A stretch of DNA of 6,316 nt from Gammaproteobacteria bacterium UBA3498 (lineage in GTDB: Bacteria; Pseudomonadota; Gammaproteobacteria; Pseudomonadales; Pseudohongiellaceae), in the NCBI GenBank assembly GCA_002377605.1, contig DFQD01000141.1, forward strand, positions 1 through 6,316. The letters run 5' to 3'. The notes beneath the pieces were generated by a model that saw only the letters and a list, made by a program, of their open reading frames with translations, ran no database searches and was not told the DNA's origin. Positions 1 through 6,141 of this stretch are shown here, in pieces. The position numbers and the translations under genes are program-made. Numbering within the stretch: the first letter of the stretch is position 1; each line of letters begins with the position of its first letter.

Positions 1-618
1 GCTAAGGTAGCAATTGCAGGCAGTTTACCACCTCAGAACGGCAGCTATCGTCCTGACAGGGTTTTAGATGAAGCTGTAATACGACCTTTGTATGATGAGC
101 AGGTAGAGATTCTCAATTCCTATGTCGATCTTTTTGTTTGTGAAACCATGTCTACAATTGATGAAGCACGCACTGCTTGTATAGCTGCTTTACAATCATC
201 GCGACCGGTTATTGTTGGATTGACTTTGCATGATGAGCAAAAGTCCTGCCTTAGAAGCGGTGAACCCTTAGCAGATGCGATTGCAATTCTTGAAAAACTG
301 GATATCACAGGCATTGTTGCGAATTGCTGTCTACCAGAGAGAATTTCCGATGCAATGCCGGATTTGGTTAAAGCCGATGTTCGTTTTAAAGGAGGTTATG
401 CCAATGCTTTTACTCAAGTTCCTTCAGGCTGGCTACTGGATGGTGATAAAGAAACCGATGGGCGCCTGAGTCTCCGGGAGGATTTGTCACCAGCGCACTA
501 CAGTGAATTCGTACATGATTGGATAGATAGCGGTGCTAATTTCGTTGGGGGCTGCTGTGGCACTACGGCTGAACATACGGCGGCTATAAATAATCTCTTG
601 AATACCGGTAACTTCTGA
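1..618 (+). CDS. homocysteine S-methyltransferase family protein (5' end missing)
   Basis: The reading frame is open from the first base and ends at TGA 616-618, giving 205 visible residues. The family is usually about 300 residues, so roughly the first third lies outside the window. The visible part begins just before the family hallmark GSLPPQNGSYRPD, followed by LFVCETM. The three zinc-binding cysteines of the family are present: one in ANCC (codons 325-330) and a pair in GGCCGTT (codons 553-558). In characterised members (BHMT, MmuM) these hold the zinc that activates the homocysteine thiol. The expected role is cytosolic transfer of a methyl group to homocysteine to make methionine. The donor (S-methylmethionine, betaine or another compound) cannot be read from this fragment. 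A TTG at 88 is not the start, because homology continues upstream. The next gene, clpB, appears to have its own promoter and to be functionally unrelated. Confidence 0.88.
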   Translation, partial: AKVAIAGSLPPQNGSYRPDRVLDEAVIRPLYDEQVEILNSYVDLFVCETMSTIDEARTACIAALQSSRPVIVGLTLHDEQKSCLRSGEPLADAIAILEKLDITGIVANCCLPERISDAMPDLVKADVRFKGGYANAFTQVPSGWLLDGDKETDGRLSLREDLSPAHYSEFVHDWIDSGANFVGGCCGTTAEHTAAINNLLNTGNF

Positions 619-640
619 TTTTAAGGCCATTCATCGATAT

Positions 641-657
641 CAAAAATTTCATTTTTG
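641..657 (+). terminator. possible weak terminator hairpin after the methyltransferase gene
   Basis: CAAAAAT at 641-647 pairs perfectly with ATTTTTG at 651-657 across a 3-base loop, 23 bases after the stop codon. The stem is almost all A-T, and the T-run lies inside the 3' arm instead of following the stem. It would be a weak intrinsic terminator at best. A second small hairpin, GCATT-GAAA-AATGC, lies at 662-675. Confidence 0.25.
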
Positions 658-663
658 CTTAGC

Positions 664-692
664 ATTGAAAAATGCGTTCCAAAACCCAATTA
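664..692 (+). promoter_or_regulatory. candidate sigma-32 (RpoH) heat-shock promoter of clpB
   Basis: ATTGAAA at 664-670 matches the sigma-32 -35 consensus CTTGAAA at 6 of 7 bases. After a 13-base spacer, ACCCAATTA at 684-692 matches the -10 consensus CCCCATNTA at 6 of 8 defined positions. Spacing is within the normal range. Transcription would start near 698-700, leaving about 60 untranslated bases before the preferred clpB start at 761. clpB is a classic RpoH target in gammaproteobacteria, which supports the reading. No start site has been measured. Confidence 0.5.
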
Positions 693-760
693 AATAGATA
701 GTAGATATGGTCTGAACGCCACCGATGGTGGATACAGATAAGAAGAGTTTTGGGCAAATC

Positions 761-3382
761 ATGCGAATTGACAAATTAACCAGCAAATTACAATCGGCTC
801 TGGCTGACGCTCAATCTATGGCGTTAGGCAAGGAACATAATTTGGTAGGTTCGATGCATCTAATGTTGGCTCTGATTGATCAGAAGGGCGGATCTGTTCG
901 CCCGCTTTTGTCGCAAACCGGATTTAATGTTGCTGAATTGCGCGAGCAGCTAACTAAAGCCATTGACGATCTCCCTCGAATACCAGATAACGAAGGCGAA
1001 ATTTCTCTGTCTCCCGATTTGGCCTTAATTTTGAATGGAGCGGACAAGCTTGCTCAACAAAAAGGTGATTCATTTATCTCCAGTGAAACTATTTTGTTGG
1101 TTGCAATGAATGACAAAGGCTCTGTCGGTAAAATATTGAGTGGATTTGGAGTTTCTCCACAGGCTTTGGAGAACGCGATTGTAAATCTTCGAGGCGGTGA
1201 GAATGCGACTGACGCCAACGCCGAAGATTCTTGGCAAGCATTACAAAAATTTTGTATTGATTTAACTGAACGGGCTGAAAACGGTGAGTTGGATCCTGTG
1301 ATTGGGCGCGATGCAGAAATCCGTAGGGCTGTTCAAGTTCTACAACGACGCACTAAAAATAATCCAGTTTTAATTGGTGAGCCTGGTGTGGGTAAAACTG
1401 CAATCATAGAGGGGTTAGCCCAGCGCATCGTAAACGATGAGGTGCCAGAAGGATTGAGCGGGAAAAAAATTCTCGCACTGGATATGGGAGCCTTAATCGC
1501 TGGTGCAAAATTTCGTGGTGAATTCGAAGAAAGATTAAAAGCAGTGTTAAATGAGCTTTCCAAACAGGAAGGTTCCATTATCTTATTTATTGATGAGCTT
1601 CATACCATGGTCGGCGCTGGAAAAGCCGAAGGCGCAATGGATGCAGGCAATATGTTAAAACCAGCACTGGCCCGGGGTGAACTTCACTGCGTTGGTGCTA
1701 CTACTCTGGATGAATACCGGCAATACATTGAAAAAGATGCAGCCTTAGAAAGGCGTTTTCAAAAAGTGTTAGTTGAGGAACCGAACGAAGAGGACACTAT
1801 TGCTATTTTACGCGGGTTAAAAGAACGCTACGAAGTGCATCATGGAGTGGATATTTCTGATTCCGCTATTATTGCTTCAGTGCGGTTGTCGCAACGCTAT
1901 ATTAGTGATCGGCAACTTCCTGATAAAGCAATCGACCTGGTAGACGAGGCTGCCAGCATGATTCGCATGGAGATTGATTCTAAACCGGAAGAAATGGACA
2001 AACTTGAGCGCCGCTTGATTCAATTAAAAATTGAACGAGAAGCACTTAAAAGAGAAGACGATGCTGCTGCGAAAAAACGTCGCGGTAAACTTGAAGAGGA
2101 AATTACCGAGGTTGAAAAAGAATTTGCCGACTTAGAAGAAATCTGGAAGGCAGAAAAAGCATCCTTGCAGGGAACTCTTACCATTAAGAGTTCACTGGAA
2201 AAAGCCCGCTTGGATATGGAAGCTGCTCGCAGGGCCGGTGACCTTGAGCGTATGTCAGAAATTCAGTATGGAGTTATTCCAGCATTGGAACAGAAGCTGG
2301 AAGCTGCAACGGAAGCGGAAGCTGCTGAAAAACAGCTATTACGTAACCGGGTTAGAGAAGAAGAGATAGCTGATATTGTTTCCCGCGCAACTGGTATTCC
2401 TGTAAGTAAGATGCTCCAAAGTGATAAGCAGCGTTTGTTAGAAATGGAAGATGCATTACATCGTCGTGTAATTGGGCAAGAAGCGGCTATCGTTGCTGTG
2501 GCTAATGCAGTCCGGCGTTCGCGCTCTGGATTATCTGATCCGAATCGACCAAACGGATCTTTCTTATTTCTCGGTCCAACCGGTGTTGGTAAAACTGAGC
2601 TTTGCAAAACACTAGCTGAATTCCTTTTTGATACCGAAGGTGCCATGGTGCGAATCGATATGTCTGAATTTATGGAACAGCATTCGGTAGCAAGGTTAAT
2701 CGGAGCGCCTCCAGGTTATGTGGGTTATGAGGAAGGGGGCTATCTCACAGAAATAGTTCGCAGACGACCTTATTCAGTATTGCTATTGGACGAAGTAGAA
2801 AAAGCTCATCCGGATGTTTTTAATATTTTGTTACAGGTAATGGATGATGGCCGCTTAACTGATGGTCACGGCCGCACCGTAGACTTTAGTAATACTGTCA
2901 TTGTGATGACTTCAAACTTGGGTTCGGATCGCATTCAGGATTTTATGATGAAAGGAGTAGCAGAAGAAAAATCTTATGAGCGTGTCAGGGAGATGGTTCT
3001 AGATACAGTTGTAAAACATTTTTCGCCAGAATTCGTAAACCGTATCGATGAATCTGTAGTGTTCCATCCTTTAGATCAGGAGCAGATTCGTGACATTGCA
3101 GAAATTCAAATTATGTATTTAAATCAACGCCTGGCTGACAGTGAACTTAGTATTCAGCTGAGCAAGGAAGTATTGAATCACATTGCCGAGATTGCGTATG
3201 ACCCTTTGTATGGAGCAAGACCACTCAAGCGGGCCATCCAGAAATGGATTGAGAATCCATTGGCGCAGGAAGTCCTTAAAGGAGAGTATGTTCCTGGGGA
3301 TCGAATCGCTGTGGAGCTTAATTCTGCGAATAAACTGATATTTGGTAAGGTGGTTCTAGATGAGGTTCAGGCAGTGGCCTGA
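761..3382 (+). CDS. clpB: ATP-dependent disaggregase ClpB (Hsp100)
   Basis: This cytosolic AAA+ hexamer works with DnaK/DnaJ/GrpE to pull proteins out of aggregates after heat stress. The protein is 873 residues (E. coli 857). In order it has an N-terminal Clp domain (about 1-145); AAA-1 with Walker A GEPGVGKT (206-213), pore loop GAKFRGEFE with F251, Walker B ILFIDE ending at E279, and arginines R331/R332; a charged coiled-coil M domain (about 397-525); AAA-2 with Walker A GPTGVGKT (605-612), pore loop GYVGYEEGG with Y653, and Walker B glutamate E678; and sensor 2 GARPLKR near 818-824. There is no ClpP-binding loop between conserved blocks, as expected for ClpB. An in-frame ATG at 725 would add 12 residues, but 761 begins MRIDKLTSKLQ like family members and makes K212, E279, K611, Y653 and E678 fall on the E. 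coli numbers. Neither start has a well-spaced Shine-Dalgarno: TAAGAAG at 739-745 is rather distant from 761. The C-terminus runs somewhat past that of E. coli. Confidence 0.97.
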   Translation: MRIDKLTSKLQSALADAQSMALGKEHNLVGSMHLMLALIDQKGGSVRPLLSQTGFNVAELREQLTKAIDDLPRIPDNEGEISLSPDLALILNGADKLAQQKGDSFISSETILLVAMNDKGSVGKILSGFGVSPQALENAIVNLRGGENATDANAEDSWQALQKFCIDLTERAENGELDPVIGRDAEIRRAVQVLQRRTKNNPVLIGEPGVGKTAIIEGLAQRIVNDEVPEGLSGKKILALDMGALIAGAKFRGEFEERLKAVLNELSKQEGSIILFIDELHTMVGAGKAEGAMDAGNMLKPALARGELHCVGATTLDEYRQYIEKDAALERRFQKVLVEEPNEEDTIAILRGLKERYEVHHGVDISDSAIIASVRLSQRYISDRQLPDKAIDLVDEAASMIRMEIDSKPEEMDKLERRLIQLKIEREALKREDDAAAKKRRGKLEEEITEVEKEFADLEEIWKAEKASLQGTLTIKSSLEKARLDMEAARRAGDLERMSEIQYGVIPALEQKLEAATEAEAAEKQLLRNRVREEEIADIVSRATGIPVSKMLQSDKQRLLEMEDALHRRVIGQEAAIVAVANAVRRSRSGLSDPNRPNGSFLFLGPTGVGKTELCKTLAEFLFDTEGAMVRIDMSEFMEQHSVARLIGAPPGYVGYEEGGYLTEIVRRRPYSVLLLDEVEKAHPDVFNILLQVMDDGRLTDGHGRTVDFSNTVIVMTSNLGSDRIQDFMMKGVAEEKSYERVREMVLDTVVKHFSPEFVNRIDESVVFHPLDQEQIRDIAEIQIMYLNQRLADSELSIQLSKEVLNHIAEIAYDPLYGARPLKRAIQKWIENPLAQEVLKGEYVPGDRIAVELNSANKLIFGKVVLDEVQAVA

Positions 3383-3595
3383 CCCTCAGGTATTGCCCAA
3401 AGCTTCCATAAACGCTTGACTTTCCTCAAATAACTGGGAAAATCCGTCTGCTTGAATGCAGGGGGATTTGGATTACCCCATATTTTCCTGAAGCAGTTTG
3501 AATTCGCCGCAACCTGGCTTTCCTGCAGACTGCTGTCTGGGTGACCGACAACATCCATCTAAGGCTTCTATCACGTTATCGCGTAAGGGGCCGAC
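3383..3595. other. non-coding gap between clpB and the ilvIH leader
   Basis: No convincing gene is present in these 213 bases. They hold a possible sigma-70 promoter (3416-3443), an isolated CCCCATATT motif at 3476-3484, and small hairpins at 3448-3461 (CTGC/GCAG) and 3526-3539 (CAGAC-TGCT-GTCTG). None is followed by a T-run, so I see no clear intrinsic terminator for clpB. A 63-codon reverse-strand ORF that overlaps the clpB end resembles nothing I recognise. Confidence 0.6.
3416..3443 (+). promoter_or_regulatory. possible sigma-70 promoter for the leader-ilvIH transcript
   Basis: TTGACT at 3416-3421 matches the -35 consensus at 5 of 6 bases. GAAAAT at 3438-3443, 16 bases later, matches the -10 consensus at 4 of 6. 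It would start transcription near 3450 and give a leader RNA of about 310 bases before ilvI. A weaker alternative closer to the leader ORF is CCGACA (3545-3550) with TATCAC (3569-3574), spacer 18. Both are guesses from sequence alone. Confidence 0.3.
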
Positions 3596-3742
3596 ATGAA
3601 GCAATGCCAGACCGTTTGTATACGGGGTGGGATGCGGATGTCGAAACTAATTAACTATGTATTGGAATTACAGCAGGCTGTCGTGGTCTATGTTGTTGTT
3701 GGTTGTTTTGATTCCAACCAAACTGAATTGAAAGGGATGTGA
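3596..3742 (+). CDS. ilvIH leader peptide, valine/leucine-rich (ivbL-like)
   Basis: This short ORF of up to 48 codons ends at TGA 3740-3742, 21 bases before ilvI. It contains the run AVVVYVVVG (codons 3677-3703), preceded by leucine-rich MSKLINYVLELQQ. E. coli IvbL, the leader of ilvBN, has the same kind of valine double run ending in glycine. From the internal ATG at 3638 the peptide has 34 residues, with 7 Val, 4 Leu and 1 Ile. Two starts are credible. ATG 3596 has a strong Shine-Dalgarno, TAAGGGG (3584-3590), five bases upstream. ATG 3638 has GGGGTG (3624-3629), eight bases upstream, and gives a more typical leader length; ATG 3632 is also in frame. The expected role is regulatory: ribosome stalling at Val codons when valyl-tRNA is uncharged would alter folding of the leader RNA. 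The peptide itself probably has no function. Gene content (leader directly before ilvI) strongly supports the call; expression is inferred. Confidence 0.75.
   Translation: MKQCQTVCIRGGMRMSKLINYVLELQQAVVVYVVVGCFDSNQTELKGM
3662..3721 (+). promoter_or_regulatory. candidate attenuator-like alternative RNA helices in the ilvIH leader
   Basis: Two helices share bases and cannot form together. Helix A pairs TTGGAATTA (3662-3670) with TGATTCCAA (3709-3717), 9 pairs including one G-U, and loops out the whole valine-codon run. Helix B pairs TTGGTTG (3699-3705) with CAACCAA (3715-3721), 7 pairs with a 9-base loop. In addition, AGACCGT (3609-3615) can pair with GTGGTCT (3683-3689) using two G-U pairs, covering Val codons. 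A stalled ribosome would bias the choice. No U-tract follows helix B, so a standard intrinsic terminator is not evident. Confidence 0.4.
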
Positions 3743-3763
3743 AAGGAAAGAGAGGCAAGAAAA

Positions 3764-5491
3764 GTGGACCAACTATCTGGTGGTGAGATGCTTATTCGTG
3801 CATTGCACGATGAAGGTGTCGAAATCATATTTGGCTATCCTGGTGGAGCTGTTCTTCATATCTACGATGCGATTTTTCATCAGGATAAAGTAGAGCATAT
3901 TCTTGTGCGCCATGAACAGGCTGCAACCCATGCGGCCGATGGTTATGCGCGATCAAGCGGCAAGCCAGGCGTGGTGCTAGTTACTTCTGGTCCCGGTGCA
4001 ACTAATGCGGTTACAGGTATCGCTACTGCCTATATGGATTCGATTCCGATGATCGTTATCTCTGGGCAAGTCGATAGCAGAATGATAGGTACCGATGGCT
4101 TCCAAGAAACTGACATGGTTGGCATTTCCCGTCCAGTAGTAAAGCACAGCTTTATGGTGCGGAAAGCGCAAGATATTCCGCTTATTGTTAGAAAGGCATT
4201 TCATATTGCTACAACTGGGAGACCTGGCCCGGTAGTAATCGATATTCCTAAAGATGCAACTGACCCAAAAGTTAAACAACCGTATGAATATCCTGAAGAT
4301 ATAAAACTTCGATCTTATACCGTTCCGGCAAAAGGGCATTCCGGTCAAATCAAGAAAGCTGTTGATGCGTTGCTTACTGCCAAGAGGCCTATGATTTATA
4401 CCGGTGGCGGAGTTATTCAAGGGAATGCTTCTGAACAATTATCAGAACTTACTCGTAAACTCGGTTTCCCTATTACTAACACGCTTATGGGGCTTGGAGC
4501 ATACCCTGCGTCGGACAAACAATTCCTTGGCATGCTTGGCATGCATGGAACCTACGAAGCGAACATGGCCATGCATTATTGCGATGTTTTATTAGGCATA
4601 GGTGCCCGCTTCGATGACCGAGTGACGAATTCAGATACATCAAAGTTTTGTCCTGATGCAACTATCTTGCATGTAGATATTGATCCTGCTTCTATTTCTA
4701 AAACAGTAACTGCAGATGTGCCAATCGTTGGATCAGTGGCGCCTGTTTTAGAAGAGATGATTGATCTAATCGATAAGTCTGATAAGAAAGTTGATAAAAA
4801 GGCGTTAGAAGTCTGGTGGAGTCAAATCGATCAGTGGCGTGAAAAAGATTGCTTAAAGGTCACGCCATCGGCTGAAAGCATTATCATGCCGCAGGACGTT
4901 GTAAAGGCGGCTTTTGAGATCACCAAAGGAGAGGCGTACGTTTCGTCTGATGTTGGCCAGCATCAAATGTTTGCCGCGCAGTACTACGGTTTCGATAAAC
5001 CTCGACGTTGGATAAATTCGGGAGGACTAGGAACTATGGGTTTTGGCTTTCCGGCTGCTATGGGTGTGCAATTTGCTTATCCCGGCGCAATTTCAGTCTG
5101 TATTACTGGCGAAGGATCTTTCCTGATGAACCAACAAGAATTTGCCACCTGTATGCAGTATCAGTTACCAATTAAGATTATTTGCCTGAATAATCAGGCT
5201 CTCGGCATGGTTAAACAGTGGCAAGATATGCAATACGGTGGTCGGCATTCTCACAGTACTTACGCTGAATCGTTGCCTGATTTCTCAAAACTTGCCGAAG
5301 CATATGGTCACGTTGGCATAAAGATTGAGAAAGCAGATGAGCTCTATCCAAAGTTAGAAGAAGCCTTTGCATTTAAAGACAAGCTAGTGTTTGTCGATGT
5401 CTTAGTGGATCCGAACGAACATGTTTATCCTATGGCAATTAAGGGCGGTGCTATGAAAGACATGGTTCTTAGCAAGTCAGAGAGGACCTGA
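3764..5491 (+). CDS. ilvI: acetohydroxyacid (acetolactate) synthase, catalytic large subunit
   Basis: The enzyme condenses pyruvate with pyruvate to acetolactate, or with 2-ketobutyrate to acetohydroxybutyrate, the first common step of valine, leucine and isoleucine synthesis. It uses thiamine diphosphate, Mg2+ and FAD in the cytosol. The 575 residues match the IlvI family length. The N-terminal TPP domain has FGYPGGAVLHIYDA (23-36) and catalytic E51 in VRHEQAATHAADGYARS. The central FAD domain has GIGARFDDRV (278-287). The C-terminal TPP domain has GLGTMGFGFPAAMG (421-434) and the cofactor motif from GEG (449-451) to NN (476-477), then GMVKQWQ. GEG in place of GDG is a conservative change that I recall in other proteobacterial IlvI proteins. 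Translation starts at GTG 3764, with GAGAGG (3750-3755) eight bases upstream. IlvI is preferred over IlvB or IlvG because of the IlvH-type partner. The leader ORF ends 21 bases upstream in the same frame, so coupling is possible. Confidence 0.96.
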   Translation: MDQLSGGEMLIRALHDEGVEIIFGYPGGAVLHIYDAIFHQDKVEHILVRHEQAATHAADGYARSSGKPGVVLVTSGPGATNAVTGIATAYMDSIPMIVISGQVDSRMIGTDGFQETDMVGISRPVVKHSFMVRKAQDIPLIVRKAFHIATTGRPGPVVIDIPKDATDPKVKQPYEYPEDIKLRSYTVPAKGHSGQIKKAVDALLTAKRPMIYTGGGVIQGNASEQLSELTRKLGFPITNTLMGLGAYPASDKQFLGMLGMHGTYEANMAMHYCDVLLGIGARFDDRVTNSDTSKFCPDATILHVDIDPASISKTVTADVPIVGSVAPVLEEMIDLIDKSDKKVDKKALEVWWSQIDQWREKDCLKVTPSAESIIMPQDVVKAAFEITKGEAYVSSDVGQHQMFAAQYYGFDKPRRWINSGGLGTMGFGFPAAMGVQFAYPGAISVCITGEGSFLMNQQEFATCMQYQLPIKIICLNNQALGMVKQWQDMQYGGRHSHSTYAESLPDFSKLAEAYGHVGIKIEKADELYPKLEEAFAFKDKLVFVDVLVDPNEHVYPMAIKGGAMKDMVLSKSERT

Positions 5492-5492
5492 G

Positions 5493-5984
5493 ATGAGACA
5501 CATAATTTCAGTATTAATGGAAAACGAGCCAGGTGCTCTCTCTCGAGTTGTTGGGCTTTTCTCTCAGAGGAACTACAATATCGATTCTTTAACGGTAGCA
5601 CCGACGGAAGATCAATCTTTGTCTCGCCTCACTCTAACAACGAGTGGAGATGATGCACGTATTGAGCAGATCACCAAGCATCTAAACAAAATCGTTGACG
5701 TCGTGAAGCTAGTCGATTTAACCGAGGGTGCGCACATTGAGCGCGAGTTAATGCTTATAAAAGTCAAAGCAGTTGGTGCTCAGCGGGCTGAAATAAAGCG
5801 CAGTGTTGATATATTTCGCGGTTCAGTCGTGGATTTAACTGCAAATGTTTTCACTATTCAGCTCACTGGGACCGGTGATAAACTCGATTCATTTATCGCA
5901 GCTCTTGGGGATAATGTGGTGCTGGAAGTTGCAAGAACCGGGGTTTCTGGAATTTCTCGTGGCGAGAAAACTTTAGCGCTCTGA
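5493..5984 (+). CDS. ilvH: acetohydroxyacid synthase, regulatory small subunit
   Basis: This small subunit binds IlvI, raises its activity and confers valine feedback inhibition. It has 163 residues, the same as E. coli IlvH. The N-terminal ACT domain (about 1-77) opens MRHIISVLMENEPGALSRV. It keeps N11, G14, N29 and A36, positions that in E. coli IlvH line or affect the valine site, so the enzyme is predicted to be valine-sensitive. The C-terminal ACT-like domain starts near GAHIERELMLIKVKA (80-94) and includes KRSVDIFRGSVVDLT and EVARTGVSGISRG. The ATG follows the ilvI stop by one base (TGA-G-ATG), with AGAGAGGA (5479-5486) as ribosome site lying inside the end of ilvI. Tight operon spacing implies co-translation and balanced subunit supply. 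Confidence 0.97.
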   Translation: MRHIISVLMENEPGALSRVVGLFSQRNYNIDSLTVAPTEDQSLSRLTLTTSGDDARIEQITKHLNKIVDVVKLVDLTEGAHIERELMLIKVKAVGAQRAEIKRSVDIFRGSVVDLTANVFTIQLTGTGDKLDSFIAALGDNVVLEVARTGVSGISRGEKTLAL

Positions 5985-5993
5985 TTCCTTGGA

Positions 5994-6013
5994 AAAAGTT
6001 CATCTTGACTTTT
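5994..6013. terminator. possible weak hairpin directly after ilvH
   Basis: AAAAGT (5994-5999) pairs with ACTTTT (6008-6013). CA/TG extends the stem past one bulged T to a 3-base loop (6003-6005). The stem has 8 pairs and is AT-rich. It begins 9 bases after the ilvH stop. The T-run is in the 3' arm and no further T-run follows, so terminator activity is uncertain. Confidence 0.25.
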
Positions 6014-6025
6014 CTAAACCGACCG

Positions 6026-6065
6026 CAATTCAATAATGCAGAAGGGTGGCTGTTCTGCTGAATTG
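6026..6065. terminator. interrupted hairpin between convergent ilvH and ilvC, possible bidirectional terminator
   Basis: CAATTCA (6026-6032) pairs with TGAATTG (6059-6065). After a 5-base bulge on the left side, GCAGAA (6038-6043) pairs with TTCTGC (6053-6058) around a 9-base loop. That makes 13 perfect pairs in a 40-base element placed between two converging genes. Neither flank has a clear T-run, so it may serve as an RNA 3'-end stabiliser or work with Rho instead of being a classic intrinsic terminator. Confidence 0.4.
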
Positions 6066-6141
6066 GCGAGTCGTATAGGTTTCTCTAACGCCGCATATCT
6101 CTGTCCTCACTCAGAGCATTGCTCTCGCTATTTAAATTACG

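Noticed and set aside
449..451. GEG instead of GDG in the IlvI cofactor motif as a sign of an inactive enzyme (residue numbers of IlvI)
   Set aside because: Asp to Glu keeps the acidic Mg2+ ligand, I recall the same variant in other proteobacterial IlvI proteins, and all other key motifs are intact.
725..760. Twelve-residue N-terminal extension of ClpB from ATG 725
   Set aside because: There is no Shine-Dalgarno, the ATG lies in a GC hairpin, and the family begins at MRIDKLTSKLQ (761). Motif numbering matches E. coli only from 761.
3526..3539. CAGAC-TGCT-GTCTG hairpin as a clpB terminator
   Set aside because: The stem has only five pairs, lies 143 bases past the stop and is followed by GGGTGACC, not T residues.
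3367..3558. 63-codon reverse-strand ORF in the clpB-ilvI gap
   Set aside because: It overlaps the end of clpB, shows no recognisable family or convincing ribosome site, and is short enough to be chance.
3690..3731. Overlapping 13-codon ORF in another frame, MLLLVVLIPTKLN, also rich in branched-chain residues
   Set aside because: It has no Shine-Dalgarno. Its leucines arise from reading the GTT valine repeat one frame over. The longer frame has good ribosome sites and the IvbL-like pattern.
3977..4438. 153-codon reverse-strand ORF inside ilvI
   Set aside because: It lies wholly within a strongly conserved gene and its translation resembles no family. It is an antisense shadow.
6113..6125. 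AGAGC-ATT-GCTCT hairpin as the ilvC terminator
   Set aside because: It has five pairs with a tight loop, and in the ilvC direction it is followed by purine-rich sequence with no T-run.
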